33,135 bases of DNA from assembly GCA_028291545.1 (NCBI GenBank), contig JAQGHR010000044.1, forward strand, positions 1-33,135. The letters are read 5' to 3'. This document shows positions 16,710-24,342 of this stretch, piece by piece (positions within the stretch are counted from its first letter, which is position 1; each line of letters opens with the position of its first letter). The position numbers and the translations under genes are program-made. This stretch comes from Planctomycetota bacterium. Its GTDB lineage: Bacteria > Planctomycetota > Planctomycetia > Isosphaerales > Isosphaeraceae. Below the pieces are notes generated by a model, which was given only the letters and a program-made list of their open reading frames with translations, was not told where the DNA came from and did not search any database.

Positions 16710-17165
16710 TCATTCGCCCTTCGGCAACTCGTCGCAGCGATGTGAGAGGTCGCGGAGAATCGACCAGATCTCGGCCGGCATGTAGTTTGGGCTTCCCTTG
16801 CATGGAGCCATCGGCAAGAACACGCCGAGCTGGTCGCGCTCCTTGACCCAGTTGCCGAGCGTCTCCTCGGGGACCCCGAACGATTCTTCGTAGATCAGTT
16901 CCGCTTCATCTTCCACGCCGTCGTGGATGACGTTCAGGTCCCTCAGCCCCCGAAAGCTCACACGGACGAGTTTCCCGTCGGTGTTCTGATAGTTGTACTG
17001 CGCAGCTTGGCCGAGCGCCATGGCCTTTTCGTAGGCCGCCTCAGGAGAGTCGGCCTCGATCAGGTGGAGGTTGACATGAACGACGTTTCTCGGCTCGTCC
17101 TGGATCGCGTATTCCAGGATCAGGTCGGCGAGATACCATCGGGCGTCGGCCGGGATGAACGCCAT
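16710..17165 (-). CDS. DUF4288-like small cytoplasmic protein
   Basis: A 151-residue protein of unknown function. The segment WYLADLILEY...NVVHVNLHLIEADSPEAAYEKA, followed by YNYQNTDGKLVRVSFRGLRDLNVI, resembles the DUF4288 family, which has a short strand-helix-strand layout and no known activity. There is no signal peptide, membrane segment or metal motif. ATG 17165 has GGAG 5 nt upstream. The open frame runs on to 17639 but the upstream part is arginine/proline-rich out-of-frame translation of the neighbouring gene. It lies 64 nt after the Lys/Ala/Pro-rich small gene on the same strand and is probably co-transcribed with it. Confidence 0.75.
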   Translation of the reverse strand: MAFIPADARWYLADLILEYAIQDEPRNVVHVNLHLIEADSPEAAYEKAMALGQAAQYNYQNTDGKLVRVSFRGLRDLNVIHDGVEDEAELIYEESFGVPEETLGNWVKERDQLGVFLPMAPCKGSPNYMPAEIWSILRDLSHRCDELPKGE

Positions 17166-17229
17166 GTGGGCTCCGATCGCCGAGGCCCGCCATCGGGCGT
17201 ATGTGACACGCCCGACGGGGGAAGCGGAG

Positions 17230-17571
17230 TCAGACCTTGGCCGTCTTCCTGCCCTTTTCCTGCGAGGCCTTCCAGTCATTATGGAGGCTCTTGAGCTCGT
17301 CCACAGTGACGTTGTCATGCTCCTCATTGGCATTCCAGCGAGTCGTGATCTCCTTGAGGCGCTCGCGGAGAGGGCCTTTGGGGAGGAACCGACCCTGGAA
17401 CTTCTTCCAAACCTTGAGGCGGGGATCGGCCGGGGCACGCGGAGGGGCCGGGGCAGCGGGAGCAGCCGGGGCAGCGGCGACGGTTTCAGCCGGCGCGGCG
17501 TCCTTCTTCTTCGGCTTATCCTTGGCGGGCTTGTCCTTCGGCTTCTCCTTCTTCGCTTCGGCGGCGGACAT
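17230..17571 (-). CDS. Small basic protein with Lys/Ala/Pro-rich N-terminus, function unknown
   Basis: A 113-residue protein. Residues 5-25 are rich in lysine with KPKDKP/KDKPKK repeats, and 26-50 in alanine and proline (AAPAAPAAPAPP), giving a disordered, histone-H1-like tail. The C-terminal 60 residues (RLKVWKKFQGRFLPKGPLRERL, then a helix ending in DELKSLHNDWKASQEKGRK) look folded and basic. The start is ATG 17571, with AGAGGT a few nt upstream. Nucleic-acid binding is suggested by composition only. The topA product in this window has a similar Lys/Ala/Pro tail, so such tails may be a habit of this genome. No family was recognised. Confidence 0.7.
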   Translation of the reverse strand: MSAAEAKKEKPKDKPAKDKPKKKDAAPAETVAAAPAAPAAPAPPRAPADPRLKVWKKFQGRFLPKGPLRERLKEITTRWNANEEHDNVTVDELKSLHNDWKASQEKGRKTAKV

Positions 17572-17682
17572 CGCGGACCTCTCTGGCCGAGCGTGGCTCG
17601 GCATGGCGGGCAAGGGTGTGTCAATCCGAGCGGAGGCAATGGGCCTCACGCGCAAGGCGTAAGGATACTCGATAAAGGGGAC

Positions 17683-17725
17683 GAGGATCAAGGAGAGCTT
17701 CGGGGTGAATCCCCGTTCGATCCTC
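17683..17725 (-). terminator. Nested hairpin at the 3' end of the Gfo/Idh gene
   Basis: Outer arms GAGGATC (17683-17689) and GATCCTC (17719-17725) enclose an inner stem CGGGG (17701-17705)/CCCCG (17711-17715) with a 5-nt loop. The outer arm overlaps the stop codon. On the minus strand the hairpin is followed by CGTCCCCTTTATCG, a short T-run, which fits termination of the lipid A cluster. Confidence 0.55.
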
Positions 17726-18857
17726 AACGCTCTTCACTGGGGGTTCCCACCTGGGCGCCCATGTATTTGAAGAGCTTCGGCTCCGGGAGGCCGGCGATCG
17801 GACCCGCGACGGCCTCCGGGAGGTTGAGTGGTCCGACCGGTCCCTCTGCGAAGCCTTCCCAGGCATGGTTCCTCAGGCTCTTGAGGATCTGATCGGCCAC
17901 GCGAATGGCGCGAAGTCCGTCATCGCCGGAAACGCGGGGATCGGTCCCGGTTCGGATCGCCCTGAGGAAGTCTTCAAGCTCGAGGGCCAGAGGCTCACGC
18001 CCTTCGGCCTGGATCTTGTCGACGCGGAGGACTTTGCCGAACAGGTGCTCTTTCACAGCGGCCGGCTGGGTCAGATCCACGCCCGAGACGTCGACCTCGC
18101 CACGACGAAGGCGGTCGGACGGTCGCACGATCGTGGCGGTCTTGGCCCCGAAGTCGATCGTGACGTAGCCTTCGGCCCCCCAGAGTCGCATCTGTCGCGC
18201 GGCCTGATAGCTCGCGCGGCTGGCGGTGAGGTCGGCGATGCAGCCGTCCTCGAATCGCAGCCTCGCGTTGGCCACATCCTCGTGCTGACCGAACACCGAG
18301 ACGCCGACGGCCTCGACCGAGACCACCGGCGAAGGATTCATGCTGAGGATCAGGTCAAGATCGTGGATCATCAGATCCAGCACGACGCCGATATCCGTCG
18401 AACGAAATGTGTAGGTCCCCGACCGCTCGGCCGTGATGTACTTGGGCCGCAATCGGACGTCTTCCAGGGCCGATAGCGCGGGGTTGAAGCGCTCGATGTG
18501 ACCAACCTGAAGCGTTGCGCCGTGGAGATGAGCCAGGGAGACGAGTTCCTCGGCCTCACGGAGGGTTGAGGCCAGCGGCTTCTCGACCATCGCGTGGATG
18601 CCGCGTTCCAGGAATGCACCCGCGACCTCGCGATGGAGGAACGTCGGCACGGCCACGGAAACGGCATCGACACGGCCGATCAACTCGCGGTAATCGGCCA
18701 CCGCCTCCACGCCCAGAGGCGCAGCGACGGCGCGGGCCTGATCGATCCGGGAATCGGCCACGGCGACAAGCTCCGCGCCCTCGATTCCCGCCAAGACCCT
18801 TGCATGGTGTCGGCCCAGGTGCCCGACGCCAACCACGGCCACTCGAATCCGGTTCAT
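17724..18857 (-). CDS. Gfo/Idh/MocA-family oxidoreductase next to lpxA (candidate nucleotide-sugar dehydrogenase)
   Basis: A 377-residue NAD(P)-dependent oxidoreductase. The N-terminal Rossmann domain has VAVVGVGHLGRHHA (7-20), the family Lys motif VEKPLAST (91-98) follows, and the active-site helix is DLMIHDLDL (161-169, His165). The second half is the family's substrate-binding alpha/beta domain. It begins 19 nt after the lpxA stop, so the two are co-transcribed. Known GnnA enzymes belong to this family; they oxidise UDP-GlcNAc at C3 so that a partner aminotransferase can make the 2,3-diamino sugar of some lipid A, and gnnA genes sit by lpxA. That role is an inference here, since no GnnB-type aminotransferase lies in the window. 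Residues beyond 340 form a poorly conserved tail. Confidence 0.85.
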   Translation of the reverse strand: MNRIRVAVVGVGHLGRHHARVLAGIEGAELVAVADSRIDQARAVAAPLGVEAVADYRELIGRVDAVSVAVPTFLHREVAGAFLERGIHAMVEKPLASTLREAEELVSLAHLHGATLQVGHIERFNPALSALEDVRLRPKYITAERSGTYTFRSTDIGVVLDLMIHDLDLILSMNPSPVVSVEAVGVSVFGQHEDVANARLRFEDGCIADLTASRASYQAARQMRLWGAEGYVTIDFGAKTATIVRPSDRLRRGEVDVSGVDLTQPAAVKEHLFGKVLRVDKIQAEGREPLALELEDFLRAIRTGTDPRVSGDDGLRAIRVADQILKSLRNHAWEGFAEGPVGPLNLPEAVAGPIAGLPEPKLFKYMGAQVGTPSEER

Positions 18858-18876
18858 CGTCGGCTCCTTGTCGGGA

Positions 18877-19704
18877 TCATTCTTCGCTGGCCGCCTTGCC
18901 GCCCTTGCGGAACCGTTCGCGGCCTCGACCGTGCTTGCCCTCGTGCTGGGCCTGGATGAAGCTGAGGAGGTTCTTCACCTCGGCTGTCATGTGACCGTGG
19001 GATTCGAGGATTTCCGTGGCATGCTTGAGGCTCATCTTGGCCCGATAGATCAATCGGTGCGCCTCGTGGAGCGCATCGACTCCCTCGGCCGTCACTCCGT
19101 TACGCTTCAGCCCGACGACGTTGATGCAGCGGACCTTGGACGGATTTCCATCGACGAGCATATATCTCGGCACGTCGTGATTGATCCGCGACTGTCCGCC
19201 GACGAAGCTGTAGCCGCCGATCGAGACGTAGTGGTGAACGGCCACCCCGCCAGAGATACTTGCGTAGTCTTCCACATGGACATGCCCACCCAGCATGGAG
19301 CCATTGGCGATGGTGATCCGGTTCCCCAGCTTGCAATCATGCGCGACGTGGGAGGTTGCCATCAGGAAGCAATGGGAACCGATCCGGGTGACGCCGTCCT
19401 CCTTCTCGGTGGCCCGATTGACGGTGACGCCTTCGCGGATGATGTTGTGATCGCCCACCTCCACACGGGTCGGCGTGCCCTGATAGGACACGTCCTGGGG
19501 GTCGCCGCCGATGACGACGAACGGGCTGATCGTATTGAACTCGCCCAGGGTCGTGACGCCGAGGAGGCAGACATGACCGACAAGACGGGTCCCTCGGCCG
19601 ATCCGCACGTCGGGTCCGACCACGCAATAGGGACCGACCTCGACGTCGTCGGCCAGCTCGGCCCGTGGGTCAACGCAGGCCGTGTCGGCGATGGAAATGG
19701 CCAT
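18877..19704 (-). CDS. lpxA: UDP-N-acetylglucosamine O-acyltransferase
   Basis: The 275-residue first enzyme of lipid A synthesis. It transfers a 3-hydroxyacyl group from ACP to UDP-GlcNAc (or a 3-amino analogue) in the cytoplasm. The left-handed beta-helix of hexapeptide repeats spans about 1-185. Catalytic His122 lies in SHVAHDCKLGNR, and the family-conserved GGDPQD (66-71) and IREGVTVNRAT (89-99) are present. The C-terminal helical domain contains INVVGLKRNG. A basic, low-complexity tail (GKHGRGRERFRKGGK) follows. ATG 19704 was chosen because GAGGA lies upstream and the protein then starts directly with the hexapeptide domain. It is the second gene of lpxC/fabZ - lpxA - Gfo/Idh. Whether it prefers GlcNAc or GlcNAc3N cannot be settled by eye. 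Confidence 0.95.
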   Translation of the reverse strand: MAISIADTACVDPRAELADDVEVGPYCVVGPDVRIGRGTRLVGHVCLLGVTTLGEFNTISPFVVIGGDPQDVSYQGTPTRVEVGDHNIIREGVTVNRATEKEDGVTRIGSHCFLMATSHVAHDCKLGNRITIANGSMLGGHVHVEDYASISGGVAVHHYVSIGGYSFVGGQSRINHDVPRYMLVDGNPSKVRCINVVGLKRNGVTAEGVDALHEAHRLIYRAKMSLKHATEILESHGHMTAEVKNLLSFIQAQHEGKHGRGRERFRKGGKAASEE

Positions 19705-19783
19705 GGATCCGATTCCTCGCGTCCTTGAGGGGCTCGGGCGCCATCCTTGGTGCCCGATTGGTAGCGACGGTCCGGAAACCGCC

Positions 19784-21091
19784 CTACGAAGATTCCGATA
19801 ACACAAAGCGTATCCGAGCTTCCGCCGCGAGATGCGTTCCCACGCGGGCGATTCCGTGGATTTCCGCGGAACGGGTTTTCACGCGCAGGGTCTCGACGGA
19901 AAGGTGCAATTGGTCGCCCGGAACGACCGGGCGGCGGATCTTGACGCCATCAATCGTGGCGATGAGGGCGACCTGGGAGGCCAGATCGATATGTCGCGAG
20001 ATCAGCACGCCACCGGCCTGAGCCAGGGCCTCGACGATCAAGACGCCAGGCATGATCGGCCGGCTCGGCCAGTGACCCTGAAAGAACGGCTCGTTGCACG
20101 AGACATTCTTCAGCGCCACGACGCGCGTCGCTTCCAGCGACAGCACCCGGTCGATCAGCAAGAACGGGTAGCGATGCGGCAGGATCTTCATGATCTCGCC
20201 GATGTCCATCCCCGAGGGATCCGAGGGCGGCGGCGTTTCCGGCTCCACGGCCGAGATCAGCCTGCGCACCAACTCGGCGTTGAGGATATGGCCCGATCGA
20301 TGGGCGACGACGTGGCCGGCCAGGTCGCGACCGGCGAGGGCCAGGTCGCCGACCATGTCCAGGATCTTGTGGCGGACACACTCGTCCGGGAACCGCAACG
20401 GATTGCCGATGGGTCCGTCGGGTCCGAAGACCAGCAGGTCGGCCTCGGTGATACGATTCCCCAGGCCGGCCTTCCTCAGGGACTCCGCCTCTTCGGCAAG
20501 GATGAACGTGCGGCTCGTGGCCAGCTCGTCGCGGAAGCTCTCGGGAGTCAGGGCGACGAACAGGCTCTGTCGGCCGATGGGCGTGTGCGGGCCGTAGTCG
20601 AGATTGTAGGTCAGGACCAGACCGTTCGTGCTGCCGGGGTGGGCGGTGAGGGTCGCGCCGTTCTCCTGGATCGTGATCGGTTTGGTGATGATCAGACGCT
20701 CTCGCGGGCGATCCTGCGCGACTACGCCGGCCTCGCCGAGGGCCTCGACGAACGCCCGGCTGGAACCGTCGCAACCGGGAGTTTCCCCCGCGTCGATATC
20801 GACCAGGCAATTGTCGATCCTGAGGCCGGCGAGCGCGGCCATGACGTGCTCGACCATCTCGACGGTCGCCTCGCCTCGCTGGATCGCCGTCCTTCTTTGG
20901 CGAGCGACGACGTGGGAGATGTGCGCCGGCACCGTCGGGCCGCCGGGCAAATCAACTCTGCGGAAGGTCACGCCGGAGTCCGACTCTGCCGGACGGAACC
21001 GAAGGGTCACGTCCGCTCCCGTGAGGAAGCCGACGCCCCGGACACAGGCCTCGCGGGCGACCGTACGCTGCGGTCGAGTCTCCGTCGTCAT
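19784..21091 (-). CDS. lpxC/fabZ: Bifunctional LpxC-FabZ fusion: UDP-3-O-acyl-GlcNAc deacetylase / 3-hydroxyacyl-ACP dehydratase
   Basis: A 435-residue fusion of two enzymes that compete for the same acyl-chain branch. The LpxC part (about 8-282) is a zinc deacetylase, the committed step of lipid A synthesis. Its zinc ligands are His82 (VEHVMAALAGLRIDN), His241 and Asp245 (RHKILDMVGDL), with Glu81 and His268 (SGHILN) as further catalytic residues. A proline-rich linker (284-292) leads into FabZ (about 295-435), a hot-dog-fold dehydratase with LPHRYPFLLIDRV (304-316), His340 in FFQGHWP and Glu354 in LIVEALAQ. Such fusions are known from Bacteroidetes, Chlorobi and planctomycetes. All catalytic residues are intact in both halves. 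It lies 79 nt upstream of lpxA, with an intergenic stem-loop between it and ompH. Confidence 0.95.
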   Translation of the reverse strand: MTTETRPQRTVAREACVRGVGFLTGADVTLRFRPAESDSGVTFRRVDLPGGPTVPAHISHVVARQRRTAIQRGEATVEMVEHVMAALAGLRIDNCLVDIDAGETPGCDGSSRAFVEALGEAGVVAQDRPRERLIITKPITIQENGATLTAHPGSTNGLVLTYNLDYGPHTPIGRQSLFVALTPESFRDELATSRTFILAEEAESLRKAGLGNRITEADLLVFGPDGPIGNPLRFPDECVRHKILDMVGDLALAGRDLAGHVVAHRSGHILNAELVRRLISAVEPETPPPSDPSGMDIGEIMKILPHRYPFLLIDRVLSLEATRVVALKNVSCNEPFFQGHWPSRPIMPGVLIVEALAQAGGVLISRHIDLASQVALIATIDGVKIRRPVVPGDQLHLSVETLRVKTRSAEIHGIARVGTHLAAEARIRFVLSESS

Positions 21092-21147
21092 TCCGACTCC
21101 ATCGCCACGGACCGAAAGTGTTTCAGCCTATCGCTGCATACAGGATT

Positions 21148-21212
21148 CGAGATTCGAGACCTGCGCTCGTGGTCGGAAGGGATTCCTGACCAAGCTTGCA
21201 TCTCGAATCTCG
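21148..21212. repeat. Nested palindrome between ompH and lpxC-fabZ
   Basis: CGAGATTCGAGA (21148-21159) and TCTCGAATCTCG (21201-21212) are perfect 12-bp inverted repeats. In the 41-nt centre a second stem forms: TGGTCGGAA (21170-21178) with TTCCTGACCA (21183-21192), 9 bp with one bulged T. The element may end the ompH transcript or be a copy of a dispersed palindrome; it lies 28 nt past the ompH stop. Confidence 0.6.
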
Positions 21213-21239
21213 CGTCCCGAATCGACCCGCTTCCGCGTC

Positions 21240-22022
21240 TCACTTCAACTTCTGCGTCGCCGGCCGACCCGAGGGAGCCGCGGTACCGGTGGCCGTACGA
21301 GGCACGGGCCGGGTGGCCGCGGCGGGCTTGGCCTGTTCATCGGTCGTGGCGGTGCCGGCCGGGTTCTTGGCCACGGGGCCACCCGACTGGATGTAAGCTT
21401 GGTTCAGGTTCCAGAGGACCCAGGACGTGATGTCCGTCGAGGGGTCGGAAAAGACGACCGGACGGGCCATGGCCGCCATCACACCTTCGGGATCTTGCGA
21501 ATCGAGGGGCTCGTTGGAGACCCGGACCACGTAGCTGATCCCCTTGCGCTCCGCCGCGATCTTGGTCATCGCCTGGACCTCCTTGTAGAAGGTCGCCATG
21601 ATCTCGGCGTACTTCGCCTGACCCTCTCGCTCGGCCGATTCCTTCACGGCCTGGAGATTGGCCTTGAGCTGCGTGAGCTTGCCATCGCGGTCCTTGAAAT
21701 CTTTCGAGCCGGGCTGCAGGGCCTCCATCTCCTTGGCGATCCCCTTGGCCTGGGCAATGAACCCCTTGAGTTCGCCTTCTCGGGCCATCCCCTCGGCCTT
21801 GAGCTGTTCGATGTGGAACTTCGACTTTTCGTAGCCTCGGAAGACCGCCTCGAGGTCGATCGAGCCGACGACGGCCGGGACGAACTTGGTGGCGGGGGCC
21901 GCGGCCTTCCCGGCGGTCTTCTGAACGGCACCGTCACCTTGTCCGTGGGAAACACTGACCAGGGCGGCGACGCCCAGGATACCCAGGCCCATCGCCCAGC
22001 CCGCGCGAGAGGAAATCGCCAT
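21240..22022 (-). CDS. OmpH/Skp-family periplasmic chaperone
   Basis: A 260-residue exported protein. The signal peptide (about 1-27, ending VSVSHGQ) is followed by the Skp core. A strand with the family-typical VVGSIDLEAVFRGYEKSK starts it, then a long coiled coil (about 68-160) rich in Lys/Glu/Ala, and a closing segment with YVVRVSNEP and DITSWVLWNLNQAY. Skp-like proteins hold outer-membrane proteins in the periplasm. The C-terminal 40 residues are low-complexity Ala/Pro/Thr. ATG 22022 has AAGGAG 9 nt upstream. In most diderms ompH is followed by lpxD and then the lpx genes; here lpxD is missing and lpxC-fabZ follows directly. Its length exceeds E. coli Skp (161 aa), mainly because of the added tail and longer N-terminus. 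Confidence 0.88.
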   Translation of the reverse strand: MAISSRAGWAMGLGILGVAALVSVSHGQGDGAVQKTAGKAAAPATKFVPAVVGSIDLEAVFRGYEKSKFHIEQLKAEGMAREGELKGFIAQAKGIAKEMEALQPGSKDFKDRDGKLTQLKANLQAVKESAEREGQAKYAEIMATFYKEVQAMTKIAAERKGISYVVRVSNEPLDSQDPEGVMAAMARPVVFSDPSTDITSWVLWNLNQAYIQSGGPVAKNPAGTATTDEQAKPAAATRPVPRTATGTAAPSGRPATQKLK

Positions 22023-22407
22023 GCGTCTCGTCTCCTTGAGAATTCCGTCCGTCGGGCCCCGCCCAGGGTAATCGGGCGTGGTTCCTCGGCTCGGCCGACA
22101 CTCGCGAGGCCCGCCGCGCTCGATCGGCGCGGGGGCGATCGACCCGCCGATCCATCGGCGAGCCGTCTGACCGGGAATGGCCTTCATGCCTCCCCGGCCC
22201 GCCCTGGATTCGGAATTCCCAGGGCCACTGCGGCGTCGATTCGGGGGAGTCCCCCGGCGGCCGGGCATCTTGCCCAGAATCGGCCGACCGGTCAAGACGA
22301 ACAAGTCGAGGACCGCAACGAAAACAGCCCCCGGACCGGACCGCGCCGGAACCGGCGGGTGCGTCGAGGGGCCGAAACGGATCATGTTCGCGTGCGGGAT
22401 GGAGCGG
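22023..22407. other. Intergenic region of 385 nt upstream of ompH
   Basis: GC-rich with no supported gene. It holds the leader of ompH and the 3' flank of the ArsR-type gene, including a 14-nt perfect palindrome (22344-22357). I could not pick out a convincing promoter. Confidence 0.5.
22344..22357 (-). terminator. Possible terminator of the ArsR-type gene
   Basis: CGCCGGAACCGGCG is a perfect palindrome that can form a 5-bp stem with a tetraloop. On the minus strand TTTTCGTT follows about 20 nt later, so it is only a weak terminator candidate. Confidence 0.3.
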
Positions 22408-22824
22408 TCAATCGCCTTCGTGCGAGAGCACGAACTGCTGGAACTTGACCTTCTTAGGCATATCGCCGGTGGCCGAGAGTAGATCCACGAGCAACTCGCC
22501 GAAGAACTCCGCGCGGACGCTGTAGAAGTTGTGCTTCCCTTCGCGACGGGACTCGATCAGCCCCGAGACGCGCAAGAGGGCCAGATGATGGCTCACCGCG
22601 GGCTGGCTCTGGCCGAGCCGTTTGCAAATATCGGTGACGTGCAGCTCACCGCTCTGGGCCAGGTAGAGGAGGATTCGCAAGCGGGTCTCGTCGCTCAGGA
22701 GCTTGAAAACCTGCGAGAGATCGCGAACGGCCTGCTCGGAGATCGGCGGCATGCTCGACAAGATCGAGCCATTGCTGCCCCCGGAGCGTTTGACTGGGGT
22801 GGAGGTCGAAGCCTTGCGTGCCAT
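22408..22824 (-). CDS. ArsR-family winged-helix transcriptional regulator
   Basis: A 138-residue DNA-binding protein. The winged-helix domain (about 29-103) contains VFKLLSDETRLRILLYL, the recognition helix SQPAVSHHLALLRVSGLI (73-90) and the wing RREGKHNFYSV. The alpha-3 metal site of SmtB/ArsR (ELCVCDL) is replaced by ELHVTDI, with one Cys (67) remaining, so metal sensing at that site is unlikely. The first 28 residues are low-complexity. ATG 22824 was chosen because AAGGA lies 8 nt upstream. A short inverted repeat GGGC (22844-22847)/GCCC (22856-22859) just upstream of the start might be an operator for autoregulation. It lies between dapA and ompH on the same strand but with more than 340 nt on each side, so it is probably its own unit. 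Target unknown. Confidence 0.88.
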   Translation of the reverse strand: MARKASTSTPVKRSGGSNGSILSSMPPISEQAVRDLSQVFKLLSDETRLRILLYLAQSGELHVTDICKRLGQSQPAVSHHLALLRVSGLIESRREGKHNFYSVRAEFFGELLVDLLSATGDMPKKVKFQQFVLSHEGD

Positions 22825-23165
22825 GAAAGCGTCCTTAAATCTAGGGCCATTGTTAGCCCGAATCCGCGAGATCGAGTGTAACGGCGCGACCATCAAGAAC
22901 GAGCACGGTTGCTCAGCTGCGGTCGACGTTCGCAAGGGGTGCGGCCGTTGGAGTAAAGCTGGGCATGTTGCGGGAGAGAGGGCGTTTTCGGGTAGAACTT
23001 TATGGGGTCGAGACGGCTACCGCGGGGCCTAGTCGTCGTTGCACCTCTTTGGAGTCGTGATGCGGAACGATCGTTGGGATCATACGGATCTCAACGCTGC
23101 ACATAACATGCCGACGCAGGCGCGACCGACGAGAAGGCTAAGGACAAAGGCGAGCCTCGATCGTC
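22825..23165. other. Intergenic region of about 340 nt between dapA and the ArsR-type gene
   Basis: No supported gene. It holds the ArsR-type leader with the small inverted repeat at 22844-22859 and a hairpin 70-94 nt past the dapA stop. Confidence 0.5.
23072..23096 (-). terminator. Hairpin downstream of dapA
   Basis: CGTTGGGATC (23072-23081) and GATCTCAACG (23087-23096) pair over 10 positions with one G-T wobble and a 5-nt loop. It lies about 70 nt past the dapA stop; there is no T-run. Confidence 0.4.
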
Positions 23166-24071
23166 TCATCCGGCGTGGTCGAGCAGCCCGTAACGAGCCA
23201 GGCTGCGTTTCAGGGCATCGAGACCGCGATCATCCGGCGGGCAGAGGGGCAGGCGCATCTCCCCATTGCCCCGGCCCAGCATCGCCATCGCGAGCTTCAC
23301 GGGGATTGGATTGGCCGCGATGCTCAGTAGGTCGCGACACAGGGGGAACAGTTTCAGGTGCCGACGGCGGGCTTCAACCCAATCGTTGCGGTCGACGGCG
23401 TCGACCATTGCGATCACATCCTTCGGGACCAGATTGCCCACGACCGAGACGACGCCGATCGCGCCGACCGACATCATGGGGACCGTCAGGCTGTCGTCCC
23501 CCGAGAGGACCGAGAGGTCGCACCGCGACAGGATGTCCGAGACCTGATCGAGCGAGCCGGCCGCCTCCTTGATCGCGACGACGTTGGGATGCCTGGACAG
23601 CCGTTCGACGGTCTCCGGCTCGATGTTGCGCCCGGTGCGGCCCGGGACGTTGTAGAGAACCTGCGGCAAATCGACCGAGTCGGCCACGCGAGCGTAGTGG
23701 GCGTAGAGCCCGTCCTGCGTGGGCCGGTTGTAGTAGGGCGACACGAGAAGTGCACCGTCGGCCCCGGCTTTGGCCGCGAACTTGGTGAGCCGCACGGCCT
23801 CGGCCGTCGCGTTCGAGCCGGTGCCGGCCAGCACCTTGGCCCGTCCGGCGACGCGCTCGACAACGAAGGCGATGACCTTTTCGTGCTCGTCGTGCGTCAA
23901 GGTGGGGGATTCGCCGGTCGTACCCACGGGGCTAACCGAAGGTGTCCCCTGCGCGATCTGCCAATCCACCGACCGGCCGAGCTCTGCGAAATCGACTTCC
24001 CCATCGCGAAACGGCGTCACGAGCGCCACCGTGAGTCCCGCGAACATCCGACCCCTGGCCTGACTCGACAT
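23166..24071 (-). CDS. dapA: 4-hydroxy-tetrahydrodipicolinate synthase
   Basis: A 301-residue class I aldolase that joins pyruvate and aspartate semialdehyde, the first step of the diaminopimelate/lysine branch, in the cytoplasm. The expected active-site residues are present: Thr51-Thr52 (VGTTGESPTL), Tyr114 (SPYYNRPTQ), Tyr140 (VLYNVPGRTG), Arg145 and the Schiff-base Lys168 (VAIKEAAGS). ATG 24071 was chosen because GGGAG (24078-24082) lies 6 nt upstream; two TTG codons just before it are less likely. It follows uvrD/pcrA on the same strand after 271 nt. Other members of this family (N-acetylneuraminate lyase, KDG aldolase) are less likely given the full DapA residue set. Confidence 0.93.
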   Translation of the reverse strand: MSSQARGRMFAGLTVALVTPFRDGEVDFAELGRSVDWQIAQGTPSVSPVGTTGESPTLTHDEHEKVIAFVVERVAGRAKVLAGTGSNATAEAVRLTKFAAKAGADGALLVSPYYNRPTQDGLYAHYARVADSVDLPQVLYNVPGRTGRNIEPETVERLSRHPNVVAIKEAAGSLDQVSDILSRCDLSVLSGDDSLTVPMMSVGAIGVVSVVGNLVPKDVIAMVDAVDRNDWVEARRRHLKLFPLCRDLLSIAANPIPVKLAMAMLGRGNGEMRLPLCPPDDRGLDALKRSLARYGLLDHAG

Positions 24072-24342
24072 CAACAACTCCCGATCGGCACCGATTTCTT
24101 CCCGACCTTCGTGAACAAAGACCGACGTTTATGGCCGAAGCGACAGTCTAATCGTCGATACCCATCATGCGAAAGGGTGTTCTCACGAAAAATGAGCGGA
24201 TTGCCTTGAATGATGACCGGCATCTATACGAGTTCGTTTGACACCCTGAAATCAGGCGACATTCTAGAGGCTGCGATCGCCGCGATCAAGAGAGATGCCC
24301 TCATGATCTTGCATAAAAACGACTGTTGCGATGCGTCTCGAT

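Noticed and set aside
19832..22448. Two long plus-strand open frames (532 and 606 residues) opposite lpxC-fabZ and ompH
   Set aside because: They are opposite genes with intact catalytic residues and have no recognisable motif or ribosome site.
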